Assembly (NCBI GenBank): GCA_027257055.1
Contig: JAPVLO010000073.1
Location: forward strand, 1,488,001-1,552,000
Length of the DNA stretch: 64,000 bases
From: Cephalopachus bancanus
Taxonomy: Eukaryota; Chordata; Mammalia; Primates; Tarsiidae
Direction of reading: 5' to 3'
Below are positions 1 through 10,734 of the stretch, piece after piece (the stretch's first letter is position 1; each line of letters begins with the position of its first letter). The notes beneath the pieces were generated by a model, which saw nothing but the letters and a program-made list of their open reading frames with translations, searched no databases and was not told the DNA's origin. The translations under genes and the position numbers were made by a program.

Positions 1-660
1 GTTGCTTCTAATCAAATCGTCCTTGGTATATTTATATAGTGTCACACATCAACCCATTCTTCTCACAGTTTTAAGAAATCATAACTTCCAGACCTGTTTA
101 ACAATGAGACAGGAAAGCAGAAATCTACAAACCGAGGAGCCATCAGAGTTACATATTTTTAATAAATGACATTTAATTTTAATATTTCATTTAAAGCATG
201 TTCACACACAAGCATAGGAAGACCCCAGATTTTTATTATGAAAGAGTACAGACTAAGTTTGTTTTGTCAGAAGTAAAATTCCACCATTATTCAGAACTTT
301 AATACTCTTAGCAGACTTGTCCAAATGAGCTAATTGAGACATGATATTCAGGATTTTCAACTAGGTACATACCCAATGTAGGAATACAGACTTATGCACC
401 AGAAAAAGTGTTCAAGTATGACTGCAGGTCATGACTCAAATCCTAAAGTTGGCTTTGAGATGTCAGGAATAGGAAAGAGATCAACGGGCCAGGGTAAGAG
501 TGACATGTAAACAGGAAGAACAGTGGAGCTCTTGTCTCCAAGCTGCTCAATGTCAGCTCATATCAGTTGACAACTGTATTATAGTTTATATTTCTTGGGC
601 ACTTACCATATATGCCAATTACAATGACAAATATACAGCATGATTTGTCTTTTTTTAGTT
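1..660. other. Intergenic, no feature recognised
   Basis: AT-rich single-copy-looking sequence. No coding frame, RNA gene or clear repeat was recognised. If gene order is as in other mammals, this is the CFTR-facing side of the ASZ1 upstream region. Confidence 0.5.
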
Positions 661-661
661 C

Positions 662-830
662 TTACAACACTTCATGGGACAGCTAACTTCTTCATTAACC
701 ATATATTACAGATAAAGAACCTGAGGTACAAAAGTTTAATATTTCCCCAAGCACCTTTGCACAGTTAGTAATAACAGAGGAAACGAATTTGAGCCTAACA
801 GTCTGTTGTTAAGTTCAAGCATTTAATGAC
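662..830 (-). repeat. MIR-like SINE fragment
   Basis: Shows the reversed MIR pattern: 'ttacagataaagaacctgag', then 'gcacagttagtaataacaga' and 'gaatttgagcctaacagtct'. This corresponds to the MIR core in minus orientation. It is old and diverged, so the ends are approximate. Confidence 0.45.
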
Positions 831-1432
831 TACACATAATGTTCCTACAGAATTTCCTAACATTTTAAACAGAACTGACCTTAAATATAGAAGTCTGGGT
901 GGTCATTTGTGTAGTATCATTTAAAGATACATTAAAAAGAAGTAAGAGAGAGGAGGTGGAAAAAAAGCCAACATCTATTTAGTACCTACGATGTGTTCAG
1001 CAATGTGACAAGTGCCTCTAACAAATGATCTCAATATATGAAAGATTATAAGAGAGAACTTTCCTGTCAGACATTACTCACCCTGCCAGGTGATGGTCAA
1101 GTTACACCATTAGAGATGCAAGAGTGAACTTTCACAATATTTTACTTATCAATCATGTTCAACTTAATTTGAATGTGTTCCTCGGAGTCTTTCCTGAGTG
1201 GGTTTTAATATGGTAAGTGGGTAGCCATGATGAGTTCACTAAAACCTGGAAACCTAGAAAAAGGAAGGAAAAAGTCACCCCCCCCATAGGGAAGAAATGC
1301 TCATCAAGAAGAAAAGGCAAGGCATTGTCCGCTTCATGTGCATAGGCTGAATGTGCTTATAAATTTGTCTAAGCTAGAAAGGTAAGAAAAGTCACACCTC
1401 TTCAGCAGGATGTGCTGCAAATGCACATTACA

Positions 1433-1718
1433 GTTTTGTTTTGTTTTGTTTTTTTAGTAGGCTGGAGTACAGTGACACACTCATGACCACCACAGCCTAG
1501 ACCTACTGGTGGGCTCAGGTGATCCTTCCACCTCAGCCTCCCCAAGTAGCTGGAACTACAGGCACACACCACCACGTCAAGCTAATTTTTTTTATTTATT
1601 GTAGAGAGAAGGGCTCGCCAAGGTGCTCAGGCTGGTCTCAAACCCCTGGACTCAGTCAATCCTCTCACCTTGCCTCCCAAAGTGCTGGGATTACAGGCGT
1701 GATTCACTGCGTCTAGCT
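1433..1718 (-). repeat. Alu SINE, minus orientation
   Basis: Begins with a T-rich tract (ttttgttttgttttttt), then 'ggctggagtacagtg', the middle linker 'tttatttattgtagaga', and ends at 'gggattacaggcgtgattca'. It is a diverged dimeric Alu. The 65-codon frame inside it is not a gene. Confidence 0.9.
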
Positions 1719-1763
1719 ACATTATAGTCTTACAAGACATTTCAGGACCAGAAAGAGGTATAT

Positions 1764-2055
1764 ATTTTTTTTTTTTTTTTTTGAGTTGGAGTCTCACTCT
1801 GTCACCCAGACTGGAGTGCAGTGGCCGCTTCCGGCCACCGCAGCCTCGACCTGCTGGGCTCCGGCAATCCTTCCGCCTCAGCCTTCCAAGTAGCCAGAAT
1901 TACAGGCGTGCGCTACCACGCCCAGCTGATTTTTTGATTTATTGTAGAGATGAGGTCTTGCTGCCCAGGCGGGTCTCGAACCCGCGGGCTCAGGCAATCC
2001 ACTCACCTCAGCCTCCCAAAGGCGCGGGATTACAGCCTGAGCCACCGAGCCCGGC
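1764..2055 (-). repeat. Alu SINE, minus orientation, with TSD
   Basis: Oligo-T tail, then 'gagttggagtctcactctgt'; the left monomer ends 'gagccaccgagcccggct'. It is flanked by the direct repeat aaagaggtatat (about 1,752-1,763 and 2,056-2,067), so insertion was by L1-type retrotransposition. CpGs are well kept, which suggests a younger subfamily. A 97-codon frame inside is an Alu artefact. Confidence 0.95.
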
Positions 2056-2070
2056 TAAAGAGGTATATTT

Positions 2071-2139
2071 GTAACAACTGTGCCCAGATGGAATTTAGCA
2101 TGCTGATGGGTCTTCTATAACTGAAAGGTAGTTCCTCAT
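2071..2139 (+). repeat. Local dispersed repeat, copy 1
   Basis: About 65 bp around 'cagatggaatttagcat' and 'aaaggtagttcctcat'. It is repeated in the same orientation at 3,340-3,404 with several differences. The family was not recognised; it may be an old local duplication or an unclassified repeat. Confidence 0.6.
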
Positions 2140-2534
2140 GATTAGGCCAATTTAGCATTTACTTTTACTGCTTCCAACATTGTTTGGTTTGACAATCTGT
2201 TTATCAACACACAAGCACACAAACTTCTATTTATATACATATATAACCCTTCTTCCTCACAACCTCCTTGGAGGCAGGAATCGTGTCTCCTATTTTCCTT
2301 TGAACTCACCCCTTATTTAGTAATGTGATATATACACTCAAACAACCATTTTCTCTTGGGATTACTTACCTAGTAGTTGAAATGTCATCCTAAAGGGAAA
2401 ATCTGAGGATGCTCTAGAGATTAATGGTTACCATTAATCTTTCAGCAAGCCAGAGCTTGGTGCTAAGGCATAGGTAGAGAATGAGGCAATATCTCTACCA
2501 TTCAAAATTAAGAATCTAAGTGCTCTGAACATGG

Positions 2535-3025
2535 TAGCACAGTACAGTGGAAAGAGCTTGAGCTTTAAAGCAATAAACAGGTTTTCCATCCTGGTACGAC
2601 CATTTATTTAGCTGTATGATCTTAGGTAAGTTACTTAATATTTCTGTCTCAGTTCCCTTTTCTGAAAATGAAAATAAAGATATCTATCTCATAGGACTAT
2701 TGAATGGATTAAGTCAGGGTCTTTCAACCTTGGTACAGTTGACATTTGGGTGGATAATTATTCAATGGGGGGGCTGTCCTTGTATTGTAGGATGTTTAGC
2801 AGCATCTCTAGCTTGTACTCACTGGATGCTAGTAAAGAAGCACACACATACCAAGTTGTGACAACCAAGACTGTCTCTAGAGATTGCCAAATATCCTGGG
2901 GTGGTGGTGCAAAACTGTCCCCAGTTGACAGCCACTAGATAAAATGAATTAAATGTGATACATATAGCAGTCATAAGGGGCTTAGAACCTAATAAACACT
3001 TAATAGATGTTAGAAATTATTATTA
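2535..3025 (+). repeat. MIR SINE split by a DNA transposon
   Basis: The first part shows MIR core features: 'cagtggaaagagcttgagct', 'agctgtatgatcttaggtaa', 'ctgaaaatgaaaataaagat'. The MIR tail resumes after 2,937 ('gcttagaacctaataaacac'). The interruption at about 2,716-2,936 is a MER5A-like element. Confidence 0.75.
2716..2936 (-). mobile_element. MER5A-like hAT-Charlie element
   Basis: Contains 'attgtaggatgtttagcagc', 'gttgtgacaaccaa' and terminal 'ccccagttgacagccacta', the reversed MER5A pattern. It sits inside a MIR. MER5A is a non-autonomous hAT-Charlie DNA element with 8-bp target duplications; the duplication here is worn. Confidence 0.75.
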
Positions 3026-3339
3026 TATATCACTGGTTATAAATCAGAAATTAGTGGATTGCAAAATGGAATGCTAAAGAAAAGTGAACTTCCTAAAGGC
3101 TGTCAGAATTCTAAAAATTCTGTTAGAATCTCTCATTTCTACTAAAATTATTTGTTTGTATTTATACCAGATGAAAAGGAGGTAAATCAAGTACTCTTCC
3201 AAATTTAAGATAATGTTGATTTAGAGGCAAAACTCTTTGTGTATAGTAAGACTGTCCCTACTGCTTTTGCACTAATATACTATTTGAAAGCTCAGTTTTT
3301 TAGTTGCTCTAATTTTCTGTTTATCAACAGTGGTCTCTT

Positions 3340-3404
3340 GTAACTGTGTCCAGATGGAATTTGGCATCTAATGGGTCTTCTGTAACTTAAAGGTAGTTCC
3401 TCAT
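3340..3404 (+). repeat. Local dispersed repeat, copy 2
   Basis: Second copy of the sequence at 2,071-2,139: 'cagatggaatttggcat', 'aaaggtagttcctcat'. Same orientation, about 1.27 kb downstream. Confidence 0.6.
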
Positions 3405-5160
3405 AAAGGAAGTCTTAAAGATCCTCAAACTATACAAAATGGGAACTTATTAATGCTACTAACAAACTGAAACAATTATGAACAATATTCAGAATATAAC
3501 TGTCATGAATACGAAAGCTAACAAATCTTGAGATTTCCTAAGGCTGTTGTTCGTGAAATGTTTCATTAGAACACGGTTCTCTTCTCATTTTCCTACTGAA
3601 ACTTTTTTAGAAACAAAAAAGTTCATAACACCAGATTAAATTTTTATTGGTAATATCATGCTGAAAGCCAGATGCTATCTATAGAATTAACATAATGGTT
3701 TTATAAATTTGAGCTCTAAGAGGAAAAGTGACTTTTTTTCTCAGTGGTAATTTATATGCTACATAGAAGCTCCGTGGTAATATATATGCTACAAGGAAGA
3801 GTTACATTTAGAAAGACAGTGAAGCACAGTAAATAAAACAGTGGATCATTTACTTATTTATAGCTGTTTTCTCTAAACATATAATTAGTAATAAAAACAT
3901 ACAAAATGGGGCATTTGAAATACAAAACAATAAGAGAGGAAAGAAAATTTTATTGCATGATGGCACTAACAGTAATTCTGAAAGTCTTGGCTATGAAAGC
4001 CTAGTACATTGTATTATTCTCAAAGTCTGATCTTTGATAAAACTCAATATGCGCGTTCTCCTGAAAAGAAAAACCATCCTCCCTCTACCATATTCATGGA
4101 AGAGCTTGTCATTCAGAGCCTCATATCACTGAGTGACATCATGGACAGTATTTTCAGTTATAATTTTTTCAAAAGCACTTATTTTATGGTCACTGCTTAT
4201 ACCATCATACCAATCTATGATCAAAAACCAAAGACCAGACAAAGTCACTCAAAGAAGGCTTTTTGACCTGGGAAACTAGAAATTGAGAATTCATGGGTTT
4301 AATGTCACCTTTATGATTTGCTTCAACTTGTTAAAAAACTCTTTATAGACCAAGTCTATGAGATCTTGTTGCTTTAGGGCACTATGCTGGCCATGTATTG
4401 ATCTTTAAGTTCAATGTGATTGGTGAAACTATGGTGATTAATCCATATGGTCAAAAGGACAACCAATTCCCGGTTCAGTGGCTGTGGTTCATTAGACTCC
4501 ACAGCGGGCATCCCCATCTGACAGAGTGACTGGGATCTCCTCATTTCAAAAATTGCTAAGAAGCAAATGATGCCGAAACATTTTGTAACTCGAATTTACA
4601 TGTGCAAAAATTACATTTAAAGACATGTATAAAAATCACCTAAATCCTTTCTAGAACAAAGGATATCATGCTAATAAAGTAAAATCAAATTGATAAATTA
4701 GTATCATGTTTTTTTTATCTAAACAAACTTGGCTTTTACAAGTTACACCTAAAAATACAAACGTAATTTTTTGAGAAAAGCAGATTGTTTAGTATGATAC
4801 CGTATGTATCATAATTAGTATGACATGCCTCAATGAAGAAATTGAGGTATAAAAGGTTAAATGTCATGCCCAAATGCAAGAAAGTATGTCAGAATTTGAA
4901 CAAATTCAGTGGTCTGGCTCCAGAGATGAGTACTTAGTCACTGTGTTCTATGGGTAACTAGACCACATAGAACCGTTTTGATAGTTTAACTAAGAGGAGG
5001 TACCTTTCACAATTTGTTCTCTTGCTTCTCTGCTTAGGTGTAAACAGGGACTTATTGCAAAGCAGATTTTTCTTTATTTCCTCTGAATTCATTGAGTGAA
5101 CTCAATATGCAAGTTATTAGAGGAATAGAAATTAGTAGGTATCCAGAGGAAAGGAAAGAC
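3405..5160. other. Intergenic, no feature recognised
   Basis: AT-rich DNA with no recognisable young repeat. An 85-codon frame at 4,009-4,266 resembles no known protein to me and has no supporting context, so it is treated as chance. Bases 4,300-4,560 are a little more complex in composition but unassigned. Confidence 0.4.
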
Positions 5161-5164
5161 AAAC

Positions 5165-5245
5165 AAGGAAAGGGAGGCCCAAACTTTACCTGTATGATGA
5201 CCACTTGTATACCTAATCCTGATTGTACCCCACATCTTTAAAATA
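5165..5245 (+). repeat. L1 3' end fragment
   Basis: Contains 'gggaggcccaaactttacct' and 'attgtaccccacatctttaa'. This is the same 3'-UTR end as at 43,140-43,338, and it matches the reverse complement of the full-length L1 tail near 56,650. It is followed by an AAT/GAT-rich simple repeat to 5,285. Confidence 0.7.
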
Positions 5246-5289
5246 ATAATGACAATAACAATATTAATAATGATGATGATGAAGAAAAG

Positions 5290-6790
5290 GTCTTTTCTGT
5301 GAGCTAAAGACCACTTCTATTTCTGTTGAGGTTCAACATAGTTAGAATCTATGTGATGCACTAAGAAGACTCCAGTTGGAGTATTCAAAAGAAATACCAA
5401 GGATTCTCAAGGAGAACACACCACACCATGAGAGAAAAGGTTTAATGTCAATGCCTACTATGTGGTGGGAGATGGGTTCTTAACTTTGCAGCTGAAACTG
5501 GAAGCTTGCCTTTGCCCACCCATCTTTAAATGCTGGGTGGGTTTTGGAAACTACTGTAGCAACTTTGAAAGTCTAAGCATAAAGTAATACTGGCTGAGTG
5601 GAAGGCTGGGAGAATGAGTTTCATCTTCCTCCAGGAACTGCTGTGACCTGTGCAGGGATCTGTTCCAACAGAGTGATAATGGTAACAGTGAACTGAGATG
5701 CATCTGACTCTGTGAGAGGACCTATTTTCATCAGTGACACAATGCTGTGGTGACAGAGACTCCTGAAGCAGAAAATGAGGTGGGACACATGACAACGGAC
5801 TGGTCAGACCCTTCACGTTCTCCTTTTCTCTGGTGTTTGGAAACAATAATTACCTCTTTGAACCAAGGAAAACTCTGGGGTTCTTAGACAATTGGAGGTG
5901 GAGAAAGTTCTTAAGAAAAAGCTTCTGTACTTCTTACTAACTTCAATGTTTAAAGGTTAAGAGAGGTGATCTATTTGTACCCCCAAAATGCAGGTGAAAG
6001 GAGACATACAGGTTGCAAAAATGTTTGCATAAGCATTGAAAAAAGCCTGAACGATTGTATGCCATAATCATTGCATGTTATAAATTTCTAAACTTTAAAA
6101 TTTTTTTTTCAAAACAAAAGAAATGCATCGTGGGAAGTAAAGTGATTTTCTGATTTCATTCTACAAATGTTTTTGGAAAGCCTTTAGTGTTCTAGCTCTG
6201 TGCTAGGTAGGGGACACAGTAAACAAGGAGAATCTTATAACTTCTAACAGCCTTTGTAGATCTTTTACTAAAACTCTGACAAAGTAAAGTTTTAGTAGTC
6301 TGAGCCCAAAGAAAATTATCAGCATCAGTGTCTCTTTTATTTATTCTGATTCTCCTCAGCCCTGCAAAATCTACAGTAACTCCCTAAGTCTCTTTCAGCT
6401 TCCTTTTTTTGTACTGATTCCAGCCCTGCATTCTTCCTCCATTCCTATTATAAGACTGAAAAGAAAATCTATTCACAAACCATTATATATAGTCACAAAG
6501 ATGCCCTGGTGGGAATAGGAGAAGAACACTTCCATCAGGTAACTGAATGTTTAACCCATAACCAGATCTGTTCTCCACTAGTTTATTAAAAATTAATATT
6601 CTTATAAATTCTATGAGTTTTATTATCTTGTATAATTGTCACAGTTCCACTGCATTTAATTTTTTTGCATGTTAAGAGCAGTAATTTCTTAAATGAAAAA
6701 TAAAACAATTTTTAGAACTCTTTTTTTTCCTTAAAAAAGACACCAGGAGCCTCAATTGGAAGTGTCTCAGACATGTTTCTCTAAAAGGAC
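5290..6790. other. Intergenic, largely unassigned
   Basis: No gene seen. The 106-codon minus-strand frame at 5,526-5,846 matches nothing I recognise and lacks context. Around 6,160-6,230 the 'tgtgctaggtaggggacaca' style is L2/MIR-like. Confidence 0.4.
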
Positions 6791-6793
6791 CCT

Positions 6794-6893
6794 GAAAACC
6801 CTTCACTCATCTCAGAGGCCAGGCTAAGGCATATGAGGTGTAAGAAAACCCTTCACTCATCTCAGAGGCCAGGCTAAGGCGTATGAGGTGTAA
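6794..6893 (+). repeat. 50-bp tandem duplication (2 copies)
   Basis: Units 6,794-6,843 and 6,844-6,893 begin 'gaaaacccttcactcatctc' and differ at a single base (catatg versus cgtatg). The near identity indicates a recent local duplication. Confidence 0.95.
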
Positions 6894-7200
6894 GAGCAGG
6901 TTCTCAAGCCCCCATCAATGCAGATTCCTTGTCCAAAGCAAAGCAGAAACTCTATTCCACGTGCACCTCATGTCAAACGACCTGCATGCCCTCAGCACTA
7001 ATGGGAAACAGAAACCTTGAACCTTTCTGCACCTGTCTCGTGCTTGGCACTGTGGGAATCCCAGCGACTGACAGCTCCCTGGAAGAAAGCCAAGCTGTGG
7101 TGGAACACACAGTCCCATGCTGCAGGCTCATCGCCAGCCACAGAGCCAGGCATCAGCTATGATTACATTGCTGTGTTTTTCAAGACCCAGTTTGGTCATG
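6894..7200. other. GC-richer non-repeat interval
   Basis: More GC-rich and complex than its surroundings, with no Alu or L1 signature. Overlapping short frames exist on both strands (6,915-7,162), and none is recognised. It could be a regulatory element or an old unclassified repeat. Confidence 0.3.
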
Positions 7201-7639
7201 ATCCTAATTGTATTTAGGAATTATTTTTTTTAATTACCTATCAAATAACAAAGCAAATGACTCTTGGAAATTGTCTGATCTAAAATGGGGTGAGAACAAC
7301 AGTCTGATTATTACATTCTATCCTGCTTGTCTTCAAGAATGTGAAGATAAACAAAAATTGATGTGAAATAAATGTAAATATCTGACAAAAACCATAGAAC
7401 TCTGCTCAATCACTTAAATGTGTTTTCATACAAACCCAAACAAATTTGAGACTTATAACAATTTGGATAATTCAAGAAAAATGGAATATTTTCTGTAAAC
7501 TTTTTCTATATTCATTCATAATGAATTTGAAAATATGTTTTCCTTTGGCTGTGTAAGTAAATGCTAGATCATTTTATTTTAAAACGTATTGTATTAATGA
7601 ATACAGACAGCATGGCAAAGGAGTTTAGAACTCTAACTT

Positions 7640-7755
7640 AGTATGATCACTTAGAGCTTCTATTACATAGTGTTGTATTAAATGAGTTTATATAAAAGTC
7701 AAAAAATCTAGCACATTGACTGACATAGGATAAGTGCTCAATAAATTGTGTGTGT
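7640..7755 (+). repeat. MIR 3' fragment
   Basis: 'agcacattgactgacatagg' followed by 'ataagtgctcaataaa' is the MIR 3' region. Confidence 0.5.
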
Positions 7756-7822
7756 TTCAGATTTCACCTCCTTGCATTAATGATTCACTGAATGTTAAAC
7801 TGACTCTTTCATGATTTTTTCT

Positions 7823-8098
7823 GAGTTGGAATCTCACTCTATCACTCAGGCTGGTATACAGTGGCACGCTCACAGCCACCACAACCTCAATCTGCTGGGC
7901 ACAGGTGATTCTTCCACCTCAGCCTTCCAAGTAACTGGATACAGCCATGCGCTACCATGCCCAGCTAGTTTTTAATTTATTGTAGAGATGAGATCTCACC
8001 AAGTTGCCCAGGCTGGTCTCGAACCTGTGGGCTCAGGCAATCCTCTTACCTCAGCCTCCCAAAATGCTGGGATTATAGGCGTGAGCTAATGTGCCCAG
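7823..8098 (-). repeat. Alu SINE, minus orientation
   Basis: From 'gagttggaatctcactctat' to 'gtgagctaatgtgcccagcc'. The flanking direct repeat ttcatgatttttt / ttccatgatttttt is slightly diverged. Confidence 0.9.
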
Positions 8099-8157
8099 CC
8101 TTCCATGATTTTTTACTTGAAAAAAATATAATGAGTATGGTTTAATACTACATGATT

Positions 8158-8276
8158 TTTTTATTTTTTATTTTTTAATCTAGAGACAAGGTCTCACCAA
8201 GTTGCCCAGGCTGATCACAAACCCCTGGGATCAGGCAATCCTCTCTCCTCAGCCTCTCAAAGCACTGGGATTACAT
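8158..8276 (-). repeat. Alu left monomer (FLAM-like), minus
   Basis: A T-rich tract is followed directly by 'tctagagacaaggtctcacc' and a left monomer ending 'agcactgggattaca'. There is no right monomer. It is flanked by a diverged copy of 'tactacatgattttt'. Confidence 0.75.
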
Positions 8277-8357
8277 ACTTTATGATTTTTAAATGGATAT
8301 TTTCTCAACCACTTTTATCTTTTGTTTATTTATCTTCCTTCAAAAATAAGGGAAAGT

Positions 8358-8645
8358 GCCGGGCTCGGTGGCTCAGCCTGTAATCCCACGCCTTTGAGAG
8401 GCTGAGGTGAGTGGATTGCCTGAGCCCGCGGGTTCGATACCCGCCTGGGCAGGTGAGACCTCATCTCTACAATAAATCAAAAAATCAGCTGGGCGTGGTA
8501 GCACATGCCTATAATTCTGGCTACTTGGAAGGCTGAGGCGGAAGGATCACCGGAGCCCAGCAGGTCGAGACTGCAGTGGCCGAGTGGCCACTGCACTCCA
8601 GTCTGGGCGACAGAGTGAGATTCCAACTCAAAAAATAAAATAAAA
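8358..8645 (+). repeat. Alu SINE, plus orientation, with TSD
   Basis: Starts 'gccgggctcggtggctcagc', keeps a B-box-like 'gggttcgatacccgcctggg', and ends in an (AAAAT)n tail. The direct repeat aaataagggaaagt flanks it on both sides. Confidence 0.95.
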
Positions 8646-8945
8646 TAAAATAAGGGAAAGTAAAACCCAACAATAAGAAAACAATCAACCCAATTAAAAA
8701 ATGTGCAAAACATCTGAACAGACACCACACCAAAGACAATATACAGATGACAAATAAGTATATGAAAAGATACTCACCATCATTTGTCACTAAGGAATTG
8801 CAAATTAAAACAACAACAAGATACCATTACTCACCTTTTAAAATGGCTAAAACCCAAAAAACTGGCAATACTGGATTGCTGGTAAGGGTTGCTGATGGAA
8901 TACAAAATTGTATAGCCACTTTGAAATATAGTTTGGCAGTTTCTT

Positions 8946-8992
8946 TTTTTTTAAATTATATATGTATTTTTATTTTAAAATTGTGGGGTACA
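8946..8992 (-). mobile_element. Ultra-short L1 3'-tail insertion (47 bp)
   Basis: Poly-T and T-rich tail followed by 'aaaattgtggggtaca', which is the extreme L1 3' end reversed. It is bracketed by gtttggcagtttctt (8,931-8,945) and gtttgcagtttctt (8,993-9,006), a target duplication with one base lost. Confidence 0.75.
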
Positions 8993-9101
8993 GTTTGCAG
9001 TTTCTTAAAAAGCCAAGTATAGTCTTACAACACAATGTAGCAGTCATATTCATAGATATTTATCCAACTGGCTTGAAAAGATATGTCCACATAAAAATCT
9101 T

Positions 9102-9180
9102 TTTTTTAATCAATATTTTTTATTATGATGTTGTGGGGTACAGTTAAGGGTTAGGTATACAAATACGTTTCATTCAGGCA
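9102..9180 (-). mobile_element. Ultra-short L1 3'-tail insertion (79 bp)
   Basis: 'caatattttttattatgatg' then 'ttgtggggtacagttaaggg' is the same L1 3' end seen at 56,650. The flanking direct repeat is cacataaaaatctt (9,088-9,101) and cacataagaatctt (9,181-9,194). The copy is very strongly 5'-truncated. Confidence 0.85.
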
Positions 9181-9654
9181 CACATAAGAATCTTAATGCA
9201 AATGATTATAGTAGCCTTATTCATAATTGCCAAGAACTAGAAGTAAACAAGATATACTTCAGTCAGTGAATGAATAAATGGTGGTACATTTGTATAATGG
9301 AATACTACTCAATTATAAAAAGGAATGAACTATCAAGCTACAAAAAACACAAGGATAACTCTTAAATGTATATTGCTAGTGAAAGAAACCAGGGTGAAAA
9401 GTCTACATATATAATTTTAATTATATGCATTCTGGAAAAGGCACAACCCTATAGAGATGACAAACAGATTAGTGGTTGCCAGGAGTTTGGAGTGAGGAGG
9501 GTAAGGGTTGAAAGGCAACCCTTCAGGGCTGTGAAACTATTCTGTATGATATTGTAATACTGTAATGGTGGATACAAGACACTGTGCATTTGTCAAAACC
9601 CATGGAGCTTTATAGCACAAAGAATGTCCTTTAATGTATGTGAATTTTTTAAAA

Positions 9655-10405
9655 TTATTAGAAGATTGGAGAGGAGCAGAATGCTAGGATGGAAAGCAGA
9701 ATGCATCAAAAAAATCTGATTGTTACTAATGTATGAAACAAACTCATGGAGAGGAGTGGGTGAGTGTTATGGACTAAGTTACTTTCAAAATGAGTAGAGT
9801 CTATAAAACGAATGGTAAATGAGCCTACATAAACACTACGCTAGCTGACAAAGTTGTATCCCACAGGAATACAGGTAATAATTCTGAAACCACAATACGT
9901 GTGTTGGATATGAGAAATTAAGTAAGTAAATTGTAGATGATGGAAGTCAGGTTTTTCACTGTTTGGAAAGGGAAGTTACAGATAAGCAAGGGGAAGAGGC
10001 TGGAATAATTCATGAGGTAATGAATTAGAACTGAAGACCTCACAAGAACTCATATTTAGCTTAATAAAGATATAGATGGTTACATACAGAATTATTTATA
10101 GATGTCTAAGTATATGTAGACTAGTAAACACACATATATTTACTTGCTACGTCAGCTGAGTAGGCCTAAAAGTAGTAACTTCTCAGTTGCAACCAGCACA
10201 CTGTAGTGAGTGCCCGGATTTTGGTTTCTAATACCACTTTCCAATAAAAGGAGGCACAACCTTAGTTAATACTAATGTATCGATATTGGTTCATTAATTG
10301 TGATAAATGTGGCATACTAATTTAGATGCTAACAATAGGAAAAAATGGGCATAGGATATACGGGACCTCTCTGTAGTATCTTCAGAATTTTTCTGTACAT
10401 TTTCA
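9655..10405. other. Intergenic, no feature recognised
   Basis: AT-rich. No gene and no clear repeat family. 'actttccaataaaaggaggc' near 10,235 may be an old L1 3' piece. Confidence 0.4.
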
Positions 10406-10427
10406 TTTAAGAAATAAACATTTTTTA

Positions 10428-10715
10428 GCCAGACTCGGTGGCTCAGCCTGTAATCCCGTGTTTGGGAGGCTGAGGTGAGTGGATTGCCTGAGCCCGCGGG
10501 TTCGAGACCCGCCTGGGCAACTTGGCAAGACCTCATCTCTACAATAAATCAAAAATTAGCCAGGCATGGTAGCACACGCCTGTAGTTCCAGCTACTTGGA
10601 AGGCTGAGGCGGAAGGATCGCTGGAGCCCAGCAGGTCGAGGCTGCGGTGGCCGGGAGCGGCCACTGCACTCCAGTCTGGGCAACAGAGTAAGACTCCAAC
10701 TCAAAAAAAAAAAAA
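10428..10715 (+). repeat. Alu SINE, plus orientation, with 19-bp TSD
   Basis: Starts 'gccagactcggtggctcagc' and ends in an oligo-A tail. It is flanked by an identical 19-bp direct repeat beginning aagaaataaacattt (10,409-10,427 and 10,716-10,734). The CpG-rich B box is intact and the perfect TSD suggests a young insertion. Confidence 0.97.
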
Positions 10716-10734
10716 AAGAAATAAACATTTTTTA

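Larger units (their letters stand above)
8655..9650 (+). repeat. Old L1 3' region (ORF2 end and 3' UTR)
   Basis: The translated text still reads as the L1 ORF2 C-terminal zone ('caaattaaaacaacaacaag', 'ggaatactactcaattataa'). It is an ancient L1 interrupted by two very short younger L1 tails at 8,946-8,992 and 9,102-9,180. There is no intact frame. Confidence 0.8.

Noticed and set aside
6794..6893. CRISPR-like array
   Set aside because: Only two adjacent units without spacers in a vertebrate genome; it is a tandem duplication.
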